From Geopsychrobacter sp. (GTDB lineage Bacteria; Desulfobacterota; Desulfuromonadia; Desulfuromonadales; Geopsychrobacteraceae), in the NCBI GenBank assembly GCA_021647445.1, contig JAKIUS010000046.1, forward strand, positions 1 through 8,438: DNA of 8,438 nt. The letters are read 5' to 3'. Shown in pieces: positions 1 through 5,862 of the stretch. Position 1 is the stretch's first letter, and every line of letters starts with the position of its first letter. A program made the position numbers and the translations under genes. Under the pieces are notes generated by a model that was not told the origin of the DNA, made no database searches, and saw nothing but the letters and a program-made list of their open reading frames with translations.

Positions 1-1075
1 TTTTCTCTTTATCGAGCACGATCCCCATGTGCGAAAGTTTCTCCAGGGCTTTTTCGCGGATCAGCCAGCCCATCTCGCCGACACCCGCAGTAAAGACCAC
101 TGCGTCCAATGCGCCGAGCCCGGCCATGTAGGAACCGATATATTTCTTAAGCCGATAGCCTTCGATATCGATGGCGAGCTGACAGCGTTCATCGCCCTTT
201 TCCGCCGCTTCGATCACGTCGCGGCGATCGGTGTATTGACCGGTGATGCCGAAGATGCCTGATTTCTTGTTGAGTACCGAATCGACCTCTTGGGCCGAAA
301 GGTTTTCAACCTTCTGAATAAACATCGGTAGAGCCGGGTCGATATCTCCACAACGGGTCCCCATGACGGCACCTTCTAATGGAGTCAGGCCCATGGAGGT
401 ATCGACCGAGACACCATTTTTAATGGCACAGTGGGAGACACCGTTGCCGATATGCATGGTAATGATGTTGCAATCTTTGGGGTTTTTGCCGAGCAGCACC
501 GACGCACGTTTCGAGACATAGAGGTGGCTGGTGCCATGAAAGCCGTAACGCCGCACACCATGTTTCTTGTACCAGTCGAAGGGGACCGGGTAGGTGTAGG
601 CGGCTTCAGGCATTGACTGGTGGAAAGCGGTGTCGAAAATAGCGATGTGCGGAACATTTGGCAGCACCGCCTGAGCGGCCTCTATTCCTGAAATGTTCGG
701 TGGATTATGCAGGGGCGCAAGGTGCTGCACCTCTTTGATGGTGTTGAGAACATCGTCGTTAATCTGTACCGAACAGGTGAATTTTTCACCACCGTGGACC
801 ACGCGATGACCGACAGCCGAGATCTGGTCCATCTTCTTGACGACCCCCTCGGTTGTGCTGGTCAGGGTCTTGACGATCAGTTGAACCGCAATGCGATGAT
901 CAGGACATTCGTACTCTTCGCGATAGGTTTCGCGGCCCGGAACCTCATGGATGATGTAGGAATCACCGATGGTGACCCGTTCGATCATCCCCTTGGCGAT
1001 GACTTCTTTGCGTGTCCAATCGAAGAGCTGGTACTTGACTGAGGAACTGCCACAGTTGAGGGCGAGAATAACCAT
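1..1075 (-). CDS. ackA: acetate kinase, C-terminus cut by the window edge
   Basis: Acetate kinase interconverts acetate + ATP and acetyl phosphate + ADP in the cytoplasm, usually together with phosphotransacetylase. The reading frame is open from an ATG at 1075 to the window edge, giving 358 codons; family members are about 400 residues, so only the C-terminal tail is missing. Seen in the translation: the N-terminal ASKHA signature NCGSSSVKY (residues 7-15), HRVVHGGE, the HNPPN and FDTAFHQ segments, YGFHGTSH, the phosphate-loop HIGNG, the second signature MGLTPLEGAVMGTRCGD, the TDRRD arginine motif and TAGVGE near the end. The start is supported by AAGGAG (complement of 1082-1087) seven bases upstream and by the signature lying right at the N-terminus. 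The neighbouring pta gene, if present, would lie outside the window. No frameshift or missing catalytic residue is visible. Confidence 0.97.
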   Translation of the reverse strand, partial: MVILALNCGSSSVKYQLFDWTRKEVIAKGMIERVTIGDSYIIHEVPGRETYREEYECPDHRIAVQLIVKTLTSTTEGVVKKMDQISAVGHRVVHGGEKFTCSVQINDDVLNTIKEVQHLAPLHNPPNISGIEAAQAVLPNVPHIAIFDTAFHQSMPEAAYTYPVPFDWYKKHGVRRYGFHGTSHLYVSKRASVLLGKNPKDCNIITMHIGNGVSHCAIKNGVSVDTSMGLTPLEGAVMGTRCGDIDPALPMFIQKVENLSAQEVDSVLNKKSGIFGITGQYTDRRDVIEAAEKGDERCQLAIDIEGYRLKKYIGSYMAGLGALDAVVFTAGVGEMGWLIREKALEKLSHMGIVLDKEK

Positions 1076-1393
1076 TTTTTTCTCCTTGATGAGCGAATGA
1101 ATTCAGGTGATTTATTTTTAGGGGTAAAATTATGTTTTAGTTTGGCTGAATCTGGCCGATATTTTTTTAGTAAAACTGGAAAATACCTTTGGATCTCGCA
1201 CAGTTGCACGGTTAAAGGAGTGACAGGCTAGCGTAAAGTGAGGCCAAGATGCAAGCGGTTTTGCTGGGCAAATAAATTCTGATTGCCTACTTTACAGTGC
1301 AAAAAAGTTGCAGTAAGGTATACGCCCGAACGTAGAGAAGCTGGAACCTAGTTGTTTCAGTGTCGAACCAACCCCATAGAGGAGGAAAGACCG
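1076..1393. other. divergent intergenic region between ackA and the ferredoxin gene
   Basis: This 318-base stretch holds no credible gene. The ackA-proximal half (about 1095-1190) is AT-rich with several A and T runs and probably carries the ackA promoter, but I cannot fix clear -35/-10 boxes there. The ferredoxin-proximal half contains a candidate promoter and an imperfect dyad at 1292-1316, listed separately. An AAAGGAG at about 1214-1220 looks like a ribosome binding site, but it is followed only by GTG ACA GGC TAG, so it does not introduce a gene. I recognise no riboswitch or small RNA family. Confidence 0.6.
1291..1324 (+). promoter_or_regulatory. candidate ferredoxin promoter with overlapping dyad
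   Basis: TTTACA at 1291-1296 matches the sigma-70 -35 consensus at five of six bases and lies 17 bases before TAAGGT (1314-1319), a weak -10. TATACG at 1319-1324 is an alternative -10 with no good -35 partner. Overlapping these boxes is an imperfect inverted repeat: TTAC-AG-TGCAA (1292-1302) against TTGCAGTAA (1308-1316), identical arms apart from an extra AG. An operator within the promoter would explain this, but no regulator is identifiable. Confidence 0.35.
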
Positions 1394-1561
1394 ATGGCCC
1401 ATACAATTTCTGATGAATGCATCAACTGTGCTGCTTGCGAACCTGTTTGCCCGGTTGAAGCAATTTCTGAGCAGGGTGATGCCCGCGTGATTGACGCTGC
1501 AACCTGTACTGATTGTGGTGCTTGCATTGATTCTTGCCCGGTAGATGCTATTTCCGCTTAA
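1394..1561 (+). CDS. 2[4Fe-4S] ferredoxin
   Basis: A 55-residue clostridial-type bacterial ferredoxin, a cytoplasmic low-potential one-electron carrier. It has two CxxCxxCxxxCP motifs: Cys9, 12, 15 and 19, and Cys38, 41, 44 and 48. By the family rule, Cys9/12/15 plus Cys48 hold one cluster and Cys38/41/44 plus Cys19 the other. Both half-domains end in the usual CPV(E/D)AIS, showing the internal duplication. The ATG at 1394 was chosen because GAGGAGG (1379-1385) sits eight bases upstream and because MAHTISDEC is a typical N-terminus; an in-frame upstream extension adds only residues unlike the family. It is monocistronic, ending just before a strong terminator. Likely partners in an acetate-using anaerobe are 2-oxoacid:ferredoxin oxidoreductases, but none is in the window. 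Confidence 0.96.
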   Translation: MAHTISDECINCAACEPVCPVEAISEQGDARVIDAATCTDCGACIDSCPVDAISA

Positions 1562-1584
1562 TTCGGCAGAAAATAGCAGCAGTC

Positions 1585-1628
1585 AAAAAAAGGAGCGGTT
1601 CCTCATAGAGGAACCGCTCCTTTTTTTT
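1585..1628. terminator. bidirectional intrinsic terminator between convergent genes
   Basis: A perfect 13-bp stem, GGAGCGGTTCCTC (1592-1604) with its complement at 1608-1620, closes a three-base ATA loop. It is flanked by seven A on the left (1585-1591) and eight T on the right (1621-1628), so the whole inverted repeat has 20-base arms. It works in both orientations: for the ferredoxin transcript ending at 1561 and for the minus-strand hpt/zinc-ribbon transcript whose last stop is at 1650. Confidence 0.95.
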
Positions 1629-1649
1629 ATTGGTGTCTGTTGCTTAAAA

Positions 1650-2810
1650 TTATTGGGCAGCCGGTTTGCTGTCGGCCAGTTCGACCACGAATTCAGAGAG
1701 GGTCTTGGGAAGTTTGCGGAAGACGATGGTAAAAGGGATCGATTGGCCGCTGGTGACATTGAGGTTGGCCAAGGATTCCCCGAACTGGTTGCCCATTAGT
1801 TCTTCCATCCTGCTGTAGGGCATTTTGCGCAGATCGTTATCGTTGATCGGATTGCCGCAGAAAATGGTTTTTTGCATCAGTTGTTTACCGGTCTTGTCAA
1901 AAATCATTCCTTTGACCTGTATAGCGGCCTGGGCTTCAGCAAAATTATTGATTGCGATCCCCTGGATAACAAAGAGCTCGCCTTCCTTGCGGTTAGTAAT
2001 GAAACTGCCCTGCAGATTTTCGAGACGGATATCACCTTTTAATTCGGTTTGTTGCCCCAGCCCGGTCAGATTGGTCAGGATTTGTTCGACACCTGTCAGG
2101 CCATTTTTCCACATTAGAAAACCACCCGCAATCAGAATAGCCAGAGTCAGCATCAGCACAAAGAGGATGACTACCGAAAGCGGTCCGCGAGTGGCCTTTT
2201 TTGTTAAGGCTGGTAGGGCGGATTCTTCTTCATTCAGATTGAACCCATCGTCTCTAGGTGGCATTGAAATGTCATCGAGAGGTGAATCTTTAATGTCGCT
2301 GGCAGCTGATGAATCTGTCTGATCGGTTTCTTTGCGTGGTGCGGGGCTGAAACTGAACTGTTCGTGTTCAGTTGCGGGCTCTGCAGGGGGGGCAGCTGGC
2401 GCCGGTTCGCCGAAAGAGAAAGGCTCTTCCGCCTCGTCGTTGTCTGTACCACCATCAAGATCTACGTTGCCGTACTCTTCACCGAATGAGAAGTCCTCTT
2501 CTTCAACTCCATCGTCATCAAAGGCTGAAGGGTCAATTTCATCGTTGCTGCCGCTACCGATTTCGGGGTAGCCGAAATCCTTATCAGCGGGAGCCGAGGT
2601 CGGCGCATCCACCGCGGGGGGGGCAGCAACTGAGGCAGGTTCTGTGGGCGGTTGAATCGGTTCTTCAACAACCGGTTCAGGTGCAGGAGCCGGTGGCGCG
2701 ACGGCAAAAATATGCTTGCAGCGTGCGCAACGAATCTTTGCTCCACGTTCCGGGATTTTGCTCTCGTCAACCCTGAAGCGGGTGGAACATTCCGGGCAGG
2801 ATATAACCAT
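1650..2810 (-). CDS. zinc-ribbon, DUF3426-type single-pass membrane protein
   Basis: A 386-residue protein of unknown function. The N-terminus is an MJ0042-type zinc ribbon with CPEC (Cys5, Cys8) and CARC (Cys28, Cys31). Residues about 38-205 are a low-complexity Pro/Ala- and Asp/Glu-rich linker, probably disordered, with repeated FSFGE/FSFS motifs at about 107, 131 and 152. One hydrophobic helix follows (about 210-233), then a roughly 150-residue C-terminal domain resembling DUF3426, ending AAQ. The zinc ribbon would be cytoplasmic and the C-terminal domain outside the membrane; this topology is inferred. The ATG at 2810 is preceded by AGGAGGG (complement of 2817-2823) at a good distance. 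It lies 74 bases downstream of hpt on the same strand with no good terminator between, so the two are probably co-transcribed. It could be a scaffold or regulator, but no partner is evident. Confidence 0.88.
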   Translation of the reverse strand: MVISCPECSTRFRVDESKIPERGAKIRCARCKHIFAVAPPAPAPEPVVEEPIQPPTEPASVAAPPAVDAPTSAPADKDFGYPEIGSGSNDEIDPSAFDDDGVEEEDFSFGEEYGNVDLDGGTDNDEAEEPFSFGEPAPAAPPAEPATEHEQFSFSPAPRKETDQTDSSAASDIKDSPLDDISMPPRDDGFNLNEEESALPALTKKATRGPLSVVILFVLMLTLAILIAGGFLMWKNGLTGVEQILTNLTGLGQQTELKGDIRLENLQGSFITNRKEGELFVIQGIAINNFAEAQAAIQVKGMIFDKTGKQLMQKTIFCGNPINDNDLRKMPYSRMEELMGNQFGESLANLNVTSGQSIPFTIVFRKLPKTLSEFVVELADSKPAAQ

Positions 2811-2884
2811 GAAAAGCCCTCCTGTAGTTTGCTTTTATATGTGCATGGCCGCTAACCGGTCGCAGTGCGGCAAGGATATAATAA

Positions 2885-3418
2885 TCAGAAATCTTCAACG
2901 GTATAAATGTCGGGCAGGTTTCGATAGTGCTCATCGTAATCAAGGCCATAGCCGATAATAAACCCCTCATCCATGGTCATGCCGACATAGTCGGCCTCAA
3001 TCTCGACCTCACGTCGGCCGCGTTTGTCGATCAAGGAGCAGATTTTCAGTGAGCGGGGTTCTTGCAATAGCAGTTTATTGTAGAGACATTCAAGAGTATA
3101 GCCACTGTCGACAATATCTTCGACGATGATAACATCCCGGTCCCTGATGGGCATTTCGAGTTCCTTACGAAATTCGATAATTCCCGAGGATTGTGTTTGT
3201 GAGCCGTAGCTGGCGAGACGCACAAAATCGATCATGGTCGGGCTTTCAATCTCACGGATCAGGTCGGCAATAAACAGAAATGAGCCTTTGAGCACCCCCA
3301 CCAGCAGAATATCACGTTGCTGGTAGTCGCGGGTTATTTCTTGACCGAGGCGCTTAACTTCTGCGGCAATGCGTTCACGGGAATAGAGGATCTTAAATTT
3401 TTCACGGGGGATTGGCAC
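2885..3418 (-). CDS. hpt: hypoxanthine phosphoribosyltransferase
   Basis: Purine salvage enzyme that converts hypoxanthine (and usually guanine) plus PRPP to IMP (or GMP) in the cytoplasm. At 177 residues it has the normal bacterial length. Seen: the LKGS loop (43-46), the PRPP-binding signature VIIVEDIVDSGYT (96-108) with acidic pair Glu100-Asp101 and the likely general base Asp104, DKRGRR (131-136) with the purine-contacting Lys132, and the C-terminal GYGLDYDEHYRNLP block. Translation starts at GTG (3418): AAGGAG (complement of 3426-3431) lies seven bases upstream, and MPIPREKFKILYS is a normal N-terminus for the family. A good promoter lies upstream (3451-3480). The zinc-ribbon protein gene follows on the same strand. 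Confidence 0.96.
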   Translation of the reverse strand: MPIPREKFKILYSRERIAAEVKRLGQEITRDYQQRDILLVGVLKGSFLFIADLIREIESPTMIDFVRLASYGSQTQSSGIIEFRKELEMPIRDRDVIIVEDIVDSGYTLECLYNKLLLQEPRSLKICSLIDKRGRREVEIEADYVGMTMDEGFIIGYGLDYDEHYRNLPDIYTVEDF

Positions 3419-3425
3419 TGCAGGT

Positions 3426-3431
3426 CTCCTT
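3426..3431 (-). promoter_or_regulatory. ribosome binding site fixing the GTG start of hpt
   Basis: On the minus strand this reads AAGGAG, a near-perfect Shine-Dalgarno, followed by seven bases and GTG at 3418. No ATG lies at a comparable distance, so the GTG start is well supported. Confidence 0.85.
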
Positions 3432-3450
3432 GTTGCATGGTTAAGCGCAT

Positions 3451-3480
3451 TCTATATCAGTAAGCCGTCGGTGATGTCAA
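3451..3480 (-). promoter_or_regulatory. sigma-70-type promoter for hpt
   Basis: Reading the minus strand, a consensus -35 TTGACA (complement of 3475-3480) is separated by 18 bases from TATAGA (complement of 3451-3456), a four-of-six -10. Transcription would begin roughly 25 bases upstream of the GTG start of hpt, leaving a short leader containing the ribosome binding site. It lies back to back with the promoter of the plus-strand cluster. Confidence 0.7.
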
Positions 3481-3502
3481 CGCATACAACCGCTTCGGCA
3501 CT

Positions 3503-3531
3503 AGTGAATATGTCTGAAATTATGTTATGAT
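3503..3531 (+). promoter_or_regulatory. candidate promoter for the DUF1573/Rieske/cytochrome cluster
   Basis: TATGAT at 3526-3531 matches the -10 consensus at five of six bases; the matching -35 region (about 3502-3508) is weak, so an activator or another sigma factor may be involved. It lies about 50 bases before the GTG at 3581. The in-frame ATG at 3527 falls inside this -10 box, which argues against using that ATG as the start. Confidence 0.45.
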
Positions 3532-3567
3532 TTCAAAACTTTGCCTCTATTTTTTGTTCTTGTCCAG

Positions 3568-3573
3568 AAAGGA
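3568..3573 (+). promoter_or_regulatory. ribosome binding site fixing the GTG start of the DUF1573 gene
   Basis: AAAGGA sits seven bases before GTG at 3581. The upstream in-frame ATG at 3527 has no such site, so this sequence decides the start. Confidence 0.7.
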
Positions 3574-3580
3574 TTCCACG

Positions 3581-4261
3581 GTGCAAAAGCTGCTTTTTCT
3601 ATTACTCTTCCAATTGATTCTGCCGTTGACTGTTTTTGCGGCTCCCGAAATCACAACCCAGACGCTGACTTATGATTTTGACGAGGTGCCGCAAGGTGAC
3701 AAAGTCAGTTACACTTTTTCTTTCAAAAATAGCGGCGATGAAATTCTTGAAATTTCTTCCGTTAGCAGTTCCTGTGGATGTACGGCGGCGTTGCTTTCGT
3801 CCAAGCGGATCGCGCCAGGGGACACTGGCCAGATCAAGGCAACCTTTGATTCCAGCCGTTTTCGTGGCCGGGTGACCAAGACCATCACCATGAGTAGTAA
3901 TGCGGCCTCGAATCCGCAGGTTTACTTCAAGCTGCAGGGAGTCGTCAAAGAATTGCTCAGCGTGTCGACGACGCGCATCTCGTGGATCTGGCAAACCGCC
4001 GATCAACGTGGAACCTCGGAGGTGCTCATTACCAATCAGAGCCAGCAGCAGATTGTCTTACGACAACCGACATCAACCAGCTCGGCGTTAAGTGCCACAC
4101 TGGATCGCCTTAAGTTGGCTCCCGGTGAAAAAGCAACCCTGGCGGTTAAAGGGGCAATCCCGGGCGGAGAGAAGCGCCTCAATGGCTACCTGTTGATCGG
4201 CACCAATTTTAAGCCGATGCCGCAGATTCGTATTTCAGTATCGGGACGTTTGAAACAATAG
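3581..4261 (+). CDS. secreted DUF1573 (Ig-like) protein
   Basis: A 226-residue exported protein of unknown function. Starting at GTG 3581 it has a clear signal peptide: QK, then a hydrophobic stretch ending VFAA at about residue 20. An N-terminal DUF1573 domain follows (about 25-120), with the family's YDFDEVPQGDKVSYTFSFKN start, the SSCGC motif (Cys65, Cys67), APGDTG and the FRGRVTKTITMSSN strand. A second Ig-like beta region (about 125-226) has conserved-looking TNQS and LAPGEKATL segments. Starting instead at ATG 3527 would add 18 residues and bury the signal peptide. The gene lies 56 bases upstream of the Rieske gene with no terminator between, so it probably heads the operon. A role in assembling or docking the periplasmic part of the complex is possible but unproven. 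It lacks the CxxCH of a cytochrome and a lipobox. Confidence 0.88.
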   Translation: MQKLLFLLLFQLILPLTVFAAPEITTQTLTYDFDEVPQGDKVSYTFSFKNSGDEILEISSVSSSCGCTAALLSSKRIAPGDTGQIKATFDSSRFRGRVTKTITMSSNAASNPQVYFKLQGVVKELLSVSTTRISWIWQTADQRGTSEVLITNQSQQQIVLRQPTSTSSALSATLDRLKLAPGEKATLAVKGAIPGGEKRLNGYLLIGTNFKPMPQIRISVSGRLKQ

Positions 4262-4317
4262 GAGTTTCCGTCCTTTTGTATTTTTGTGTTCAATCCCATT
4301 GATGTGGAGGGTATCTC

Positions 4318-4752
4318 ATGGATGAAGCTTCTGAAAGCAATCAACAGCGCCGGACTTTTCTGGGGATTCTCCTGGGCGGGGTCGGCGTGATTCTGGCGGG
4401 CGTTTTCACCTGGCCGATCTTTCGTTTTCTTGCTCCGCGTGATCTCGGTGGTGCTGGTGCTCAGGTGCGTGTCGGCAAATCTGAAATTAAGGTTGGTGGT
4501 GCGCATTTCTTCAGCTTTCAAGGTCGTCCGGCGGTGTTATTGCAACCGAGTGCGGGCGATTATGTAGCGTTGAGTGCTGTTTGTACCCATCTGGGCTGTA
4601 TCGTTAAGTGGGTCGATGGCAAGGGCGAATTCCTCTGCCCCTGTCATGGCGGGCGTTTTTCAGCAGAAGGAAAGGTCCTAGGGGGGCCGCCGCCGAAAGC
4701 TCTGGAAACCTACACTGTTACTCTTGATGCAAATGACCTTGTGGTTGGATAG
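4318..4752 (+). CDS. Rieske iron-sulfur protein of a bc-type complex
   Basis: A 144-residue Rieske [2Fe-2S] subunit that would take one electron from quinol at the Qo site of cytochrome b and pass it to the cytochrome c subunit. A twin-arginine motif, QRRTFLG (residues 10-16), precedes one hydrophobic segment (about 17-38), as in uncleaved Tat-exported Rieske anchors. The cluster motifs are CTHLGC (89-94) and CPCHGG (107-112): Cys89, His91, Cys107 and His110 bind the cluster, and Cys94/Cys109 would form the disulfide. The Gly-Pro-Pro-Pro loop at 122-126 is also conserved. The Ser and Tyr that hydrogen-bond high-potential clusters are Gly112 and Phe114 here, implying a low-potential, menaquinol-type cluster. 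The start ATG follows GGAGGG (4306-4311). The next gene begins nine bases after the stop, so they are translated from one message. I give no symbol because pet and qcr names are both used for such proteins. Confidence 0.95.
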   Translation: MDEASESNQQRRTFLGILLGGVGVILAGVFTWPIFRFLAPRDLGGAGAQVRVGKSEIKVGGAHFFSFQGRPAVLLQPSAGDYVALSAVCTHLGCIVKWVDGKGEFLCPCHGGRFSAEGKVLGGPPPKALETYTVTLDANDLVVG

Positions 4753-4761
4753 GAGGGCGTG

Positions 4762-5862
4762 ATGAATCTGCCAAAAGTGGCGATCGACTGGTTGGATAAT
4801 CGGTTGGGCATTAAAGACCTGATCCATCAGAATCTGGGCGGCTACTTGCTGCCGCGCAACGTTAATATCTGGTACACCCTGGGAGCGGTGTTGATGGCGT
4901 TGTTCGGTCTGCAATTTCTGACCGGCATTTTGCTCTTGGTCTATTATGTCCCCGATACTGAAAAAGCCTTCAGCAGCGTGACCGCAATCATGAATGAAGT
5001 GCCGTTCGGATGGCTGTTTCGTTACCTGCATGTGGTTGGCTCAAATCTGATTATTATCTTTTTGTTGCTGCATATGATGTCGGTGCTCTTTATGGGCAAT
5101 TATAAGCGCCCACGAGAGTTGACCTGGGTGTCGGGTTTTACGCTGCTCAATCTGGGGATGGTTTTTTGCTTGACCGGTTATCTGCTTCCCTGGAGCCAGC
5201 TCTCATTCTGGGCGACGACAGTTGCTACCGATGCTGCCGGAGCTATCCCCTTCGTCGGAGAGTATCTGGTCTCTTTCTTGCGCGGTGGTCCCTCGGTTGG
5301 AGCTGCAACCCTGGGCCGTTTTTTCGCCCTGCACGTCATGGTGTTACCGCTGGGTTTAATGGGTCTGGTCGGATTCCATCTTTTTTGTGTGCGGCGTGCT
5401 GGGGTCTCCCCGCCTCCATTTGGTGCAGATTATAAACAACGTAAATTTGGTGACGGATTTGACCATGAGCATCATCTCAACGGTGTTCCCTTTCATCCTA
5501 ATTATACGATTAAAGAGATCGGGATGGTCTTCTTTGCCCTGGCGCTTCTGGTTGCGATCAGTTTTTATGCGCCCTGGGTGTTTATTCCGCCCGAGGCTCT
5601 TGTGCCGGCAGATCCCTTTAATACTCCTGAACATATCAAGCCTGAATGGTATTTTTTGTGGGCCTATCAAATATTGAAGATCTTTCCGAGTAAGCTGGTC
5701 GGCCTAGCGGTGCAGGGAGCGGCGATGACCTTTCTCGCCCTGTTGCCATTTATTGACTTTGGTCCAGAGCGTCGTCCTTTTAAACGGCCATTGTTCCTTA
5801 CCTGTTATTTTCTCGGCACGCTGCTTTTTGTCGGGTTATCGATTTGGGGGCATTTCTCATGA
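4762..5862 (+). CDS. cytochrome b, b6 and subunit IV fused
   Basis: A 366-residue membrane protein with about eight helices, the quinol-oxidising core of the complex. Heme ligands are His90 and His104 in helix B (13 residues between) and His191 and His206 in helix D (14 between); the latter spacing is b6-type. The C-terminal half corresponds to subunit IV and carries the Qo-site PEWY motif (294-297). Other conserved blocks are KRPRELTW (115-122), LTGYLLPW (137-144) and RRAGVSPPP. Thr39 in NIWYTLG stands where b6 has the Cys that covalently holds heme ci, so that heme is predicted absent or non-covalent. ATG 4762 is preferred to the adjacent GTG 4759 because GGAGGG (4752-4757) is too close to the GTG. 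That site overlaps the last bases of the Rieske stop codon. The stop overlaps the next start (ATGA at 5859-5862), showing translational coupling. Confidence 0.95.
   Translation: MNLPKVAIDWLDNRLGIKDLIHQNLGGYLLPRNVNIWYTLGAVLMALFGLQFLTGILLLVYYVPDTEKAFSSVTAIMNEVPFGWLFRYLHVVGSNLIIIFLLLHMMSVLFMGNYKRPRELTWVSGFTLLNLGMVFCLTGYLLPWSQLSFWATTVATDAAGAIPFVGEYLVSFLRGGPSVGAATLGRFFALHVMVLPLGLMGLVGFHLFCVRRAGVSPPPFGADYKQRKFGDGFDHEHHLNGVPFHPNYTIKEIGMVFFALALLVAISFYAPWVFIPPEALVPADPFNTPEHIKPEWYFLWAYQILKIFPSKLVGLAVQGAAMTFLALLPFIDFGPERRPFKRPLFLTCYFLGTLLFVGLSIWGHFS

Noticed and set aside
29..1042. Plus-strand open frames at 29-262, 431-616 and 707-1042
   Set aside because: They are antisense to acetate kinase, whose minus-strand frame is continuous and has all family motifs.
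1352..1393. Upstream extension of the ferredoxin frame
   Set aside because: It has no ribosome binding site, is unlike family N-termini, and the ATG at 1394 has a strong site.
1825..2776. Open frames on both strands within the zinc-ribbon protein gene
   Set aside because: Low-complexity, Ser/Arg/Pro-rich shadow translations of the real minus-strand gene with no domain signatures.
2848..2871. Inverted repeat GCCGC/GCGGC between hpt and the zinc-ribbon gene as a terminator
   Set aside because: Only a five-base stem with a 14-base loop and no T tract in the right place.
3527..3580. ATG at 3527 as start of the DUF1573 protein
   Set aside because: No Shine-Dalgarno, overlaps a likely -10 box, and puts 18 extra residues before a good signal peptide.
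4186..5031. Minus-strand open frames at 4186-4521 and 4678-5031
   Set aside because: Antisense to the Rieske and cytochrome b genes; no recognisable features.
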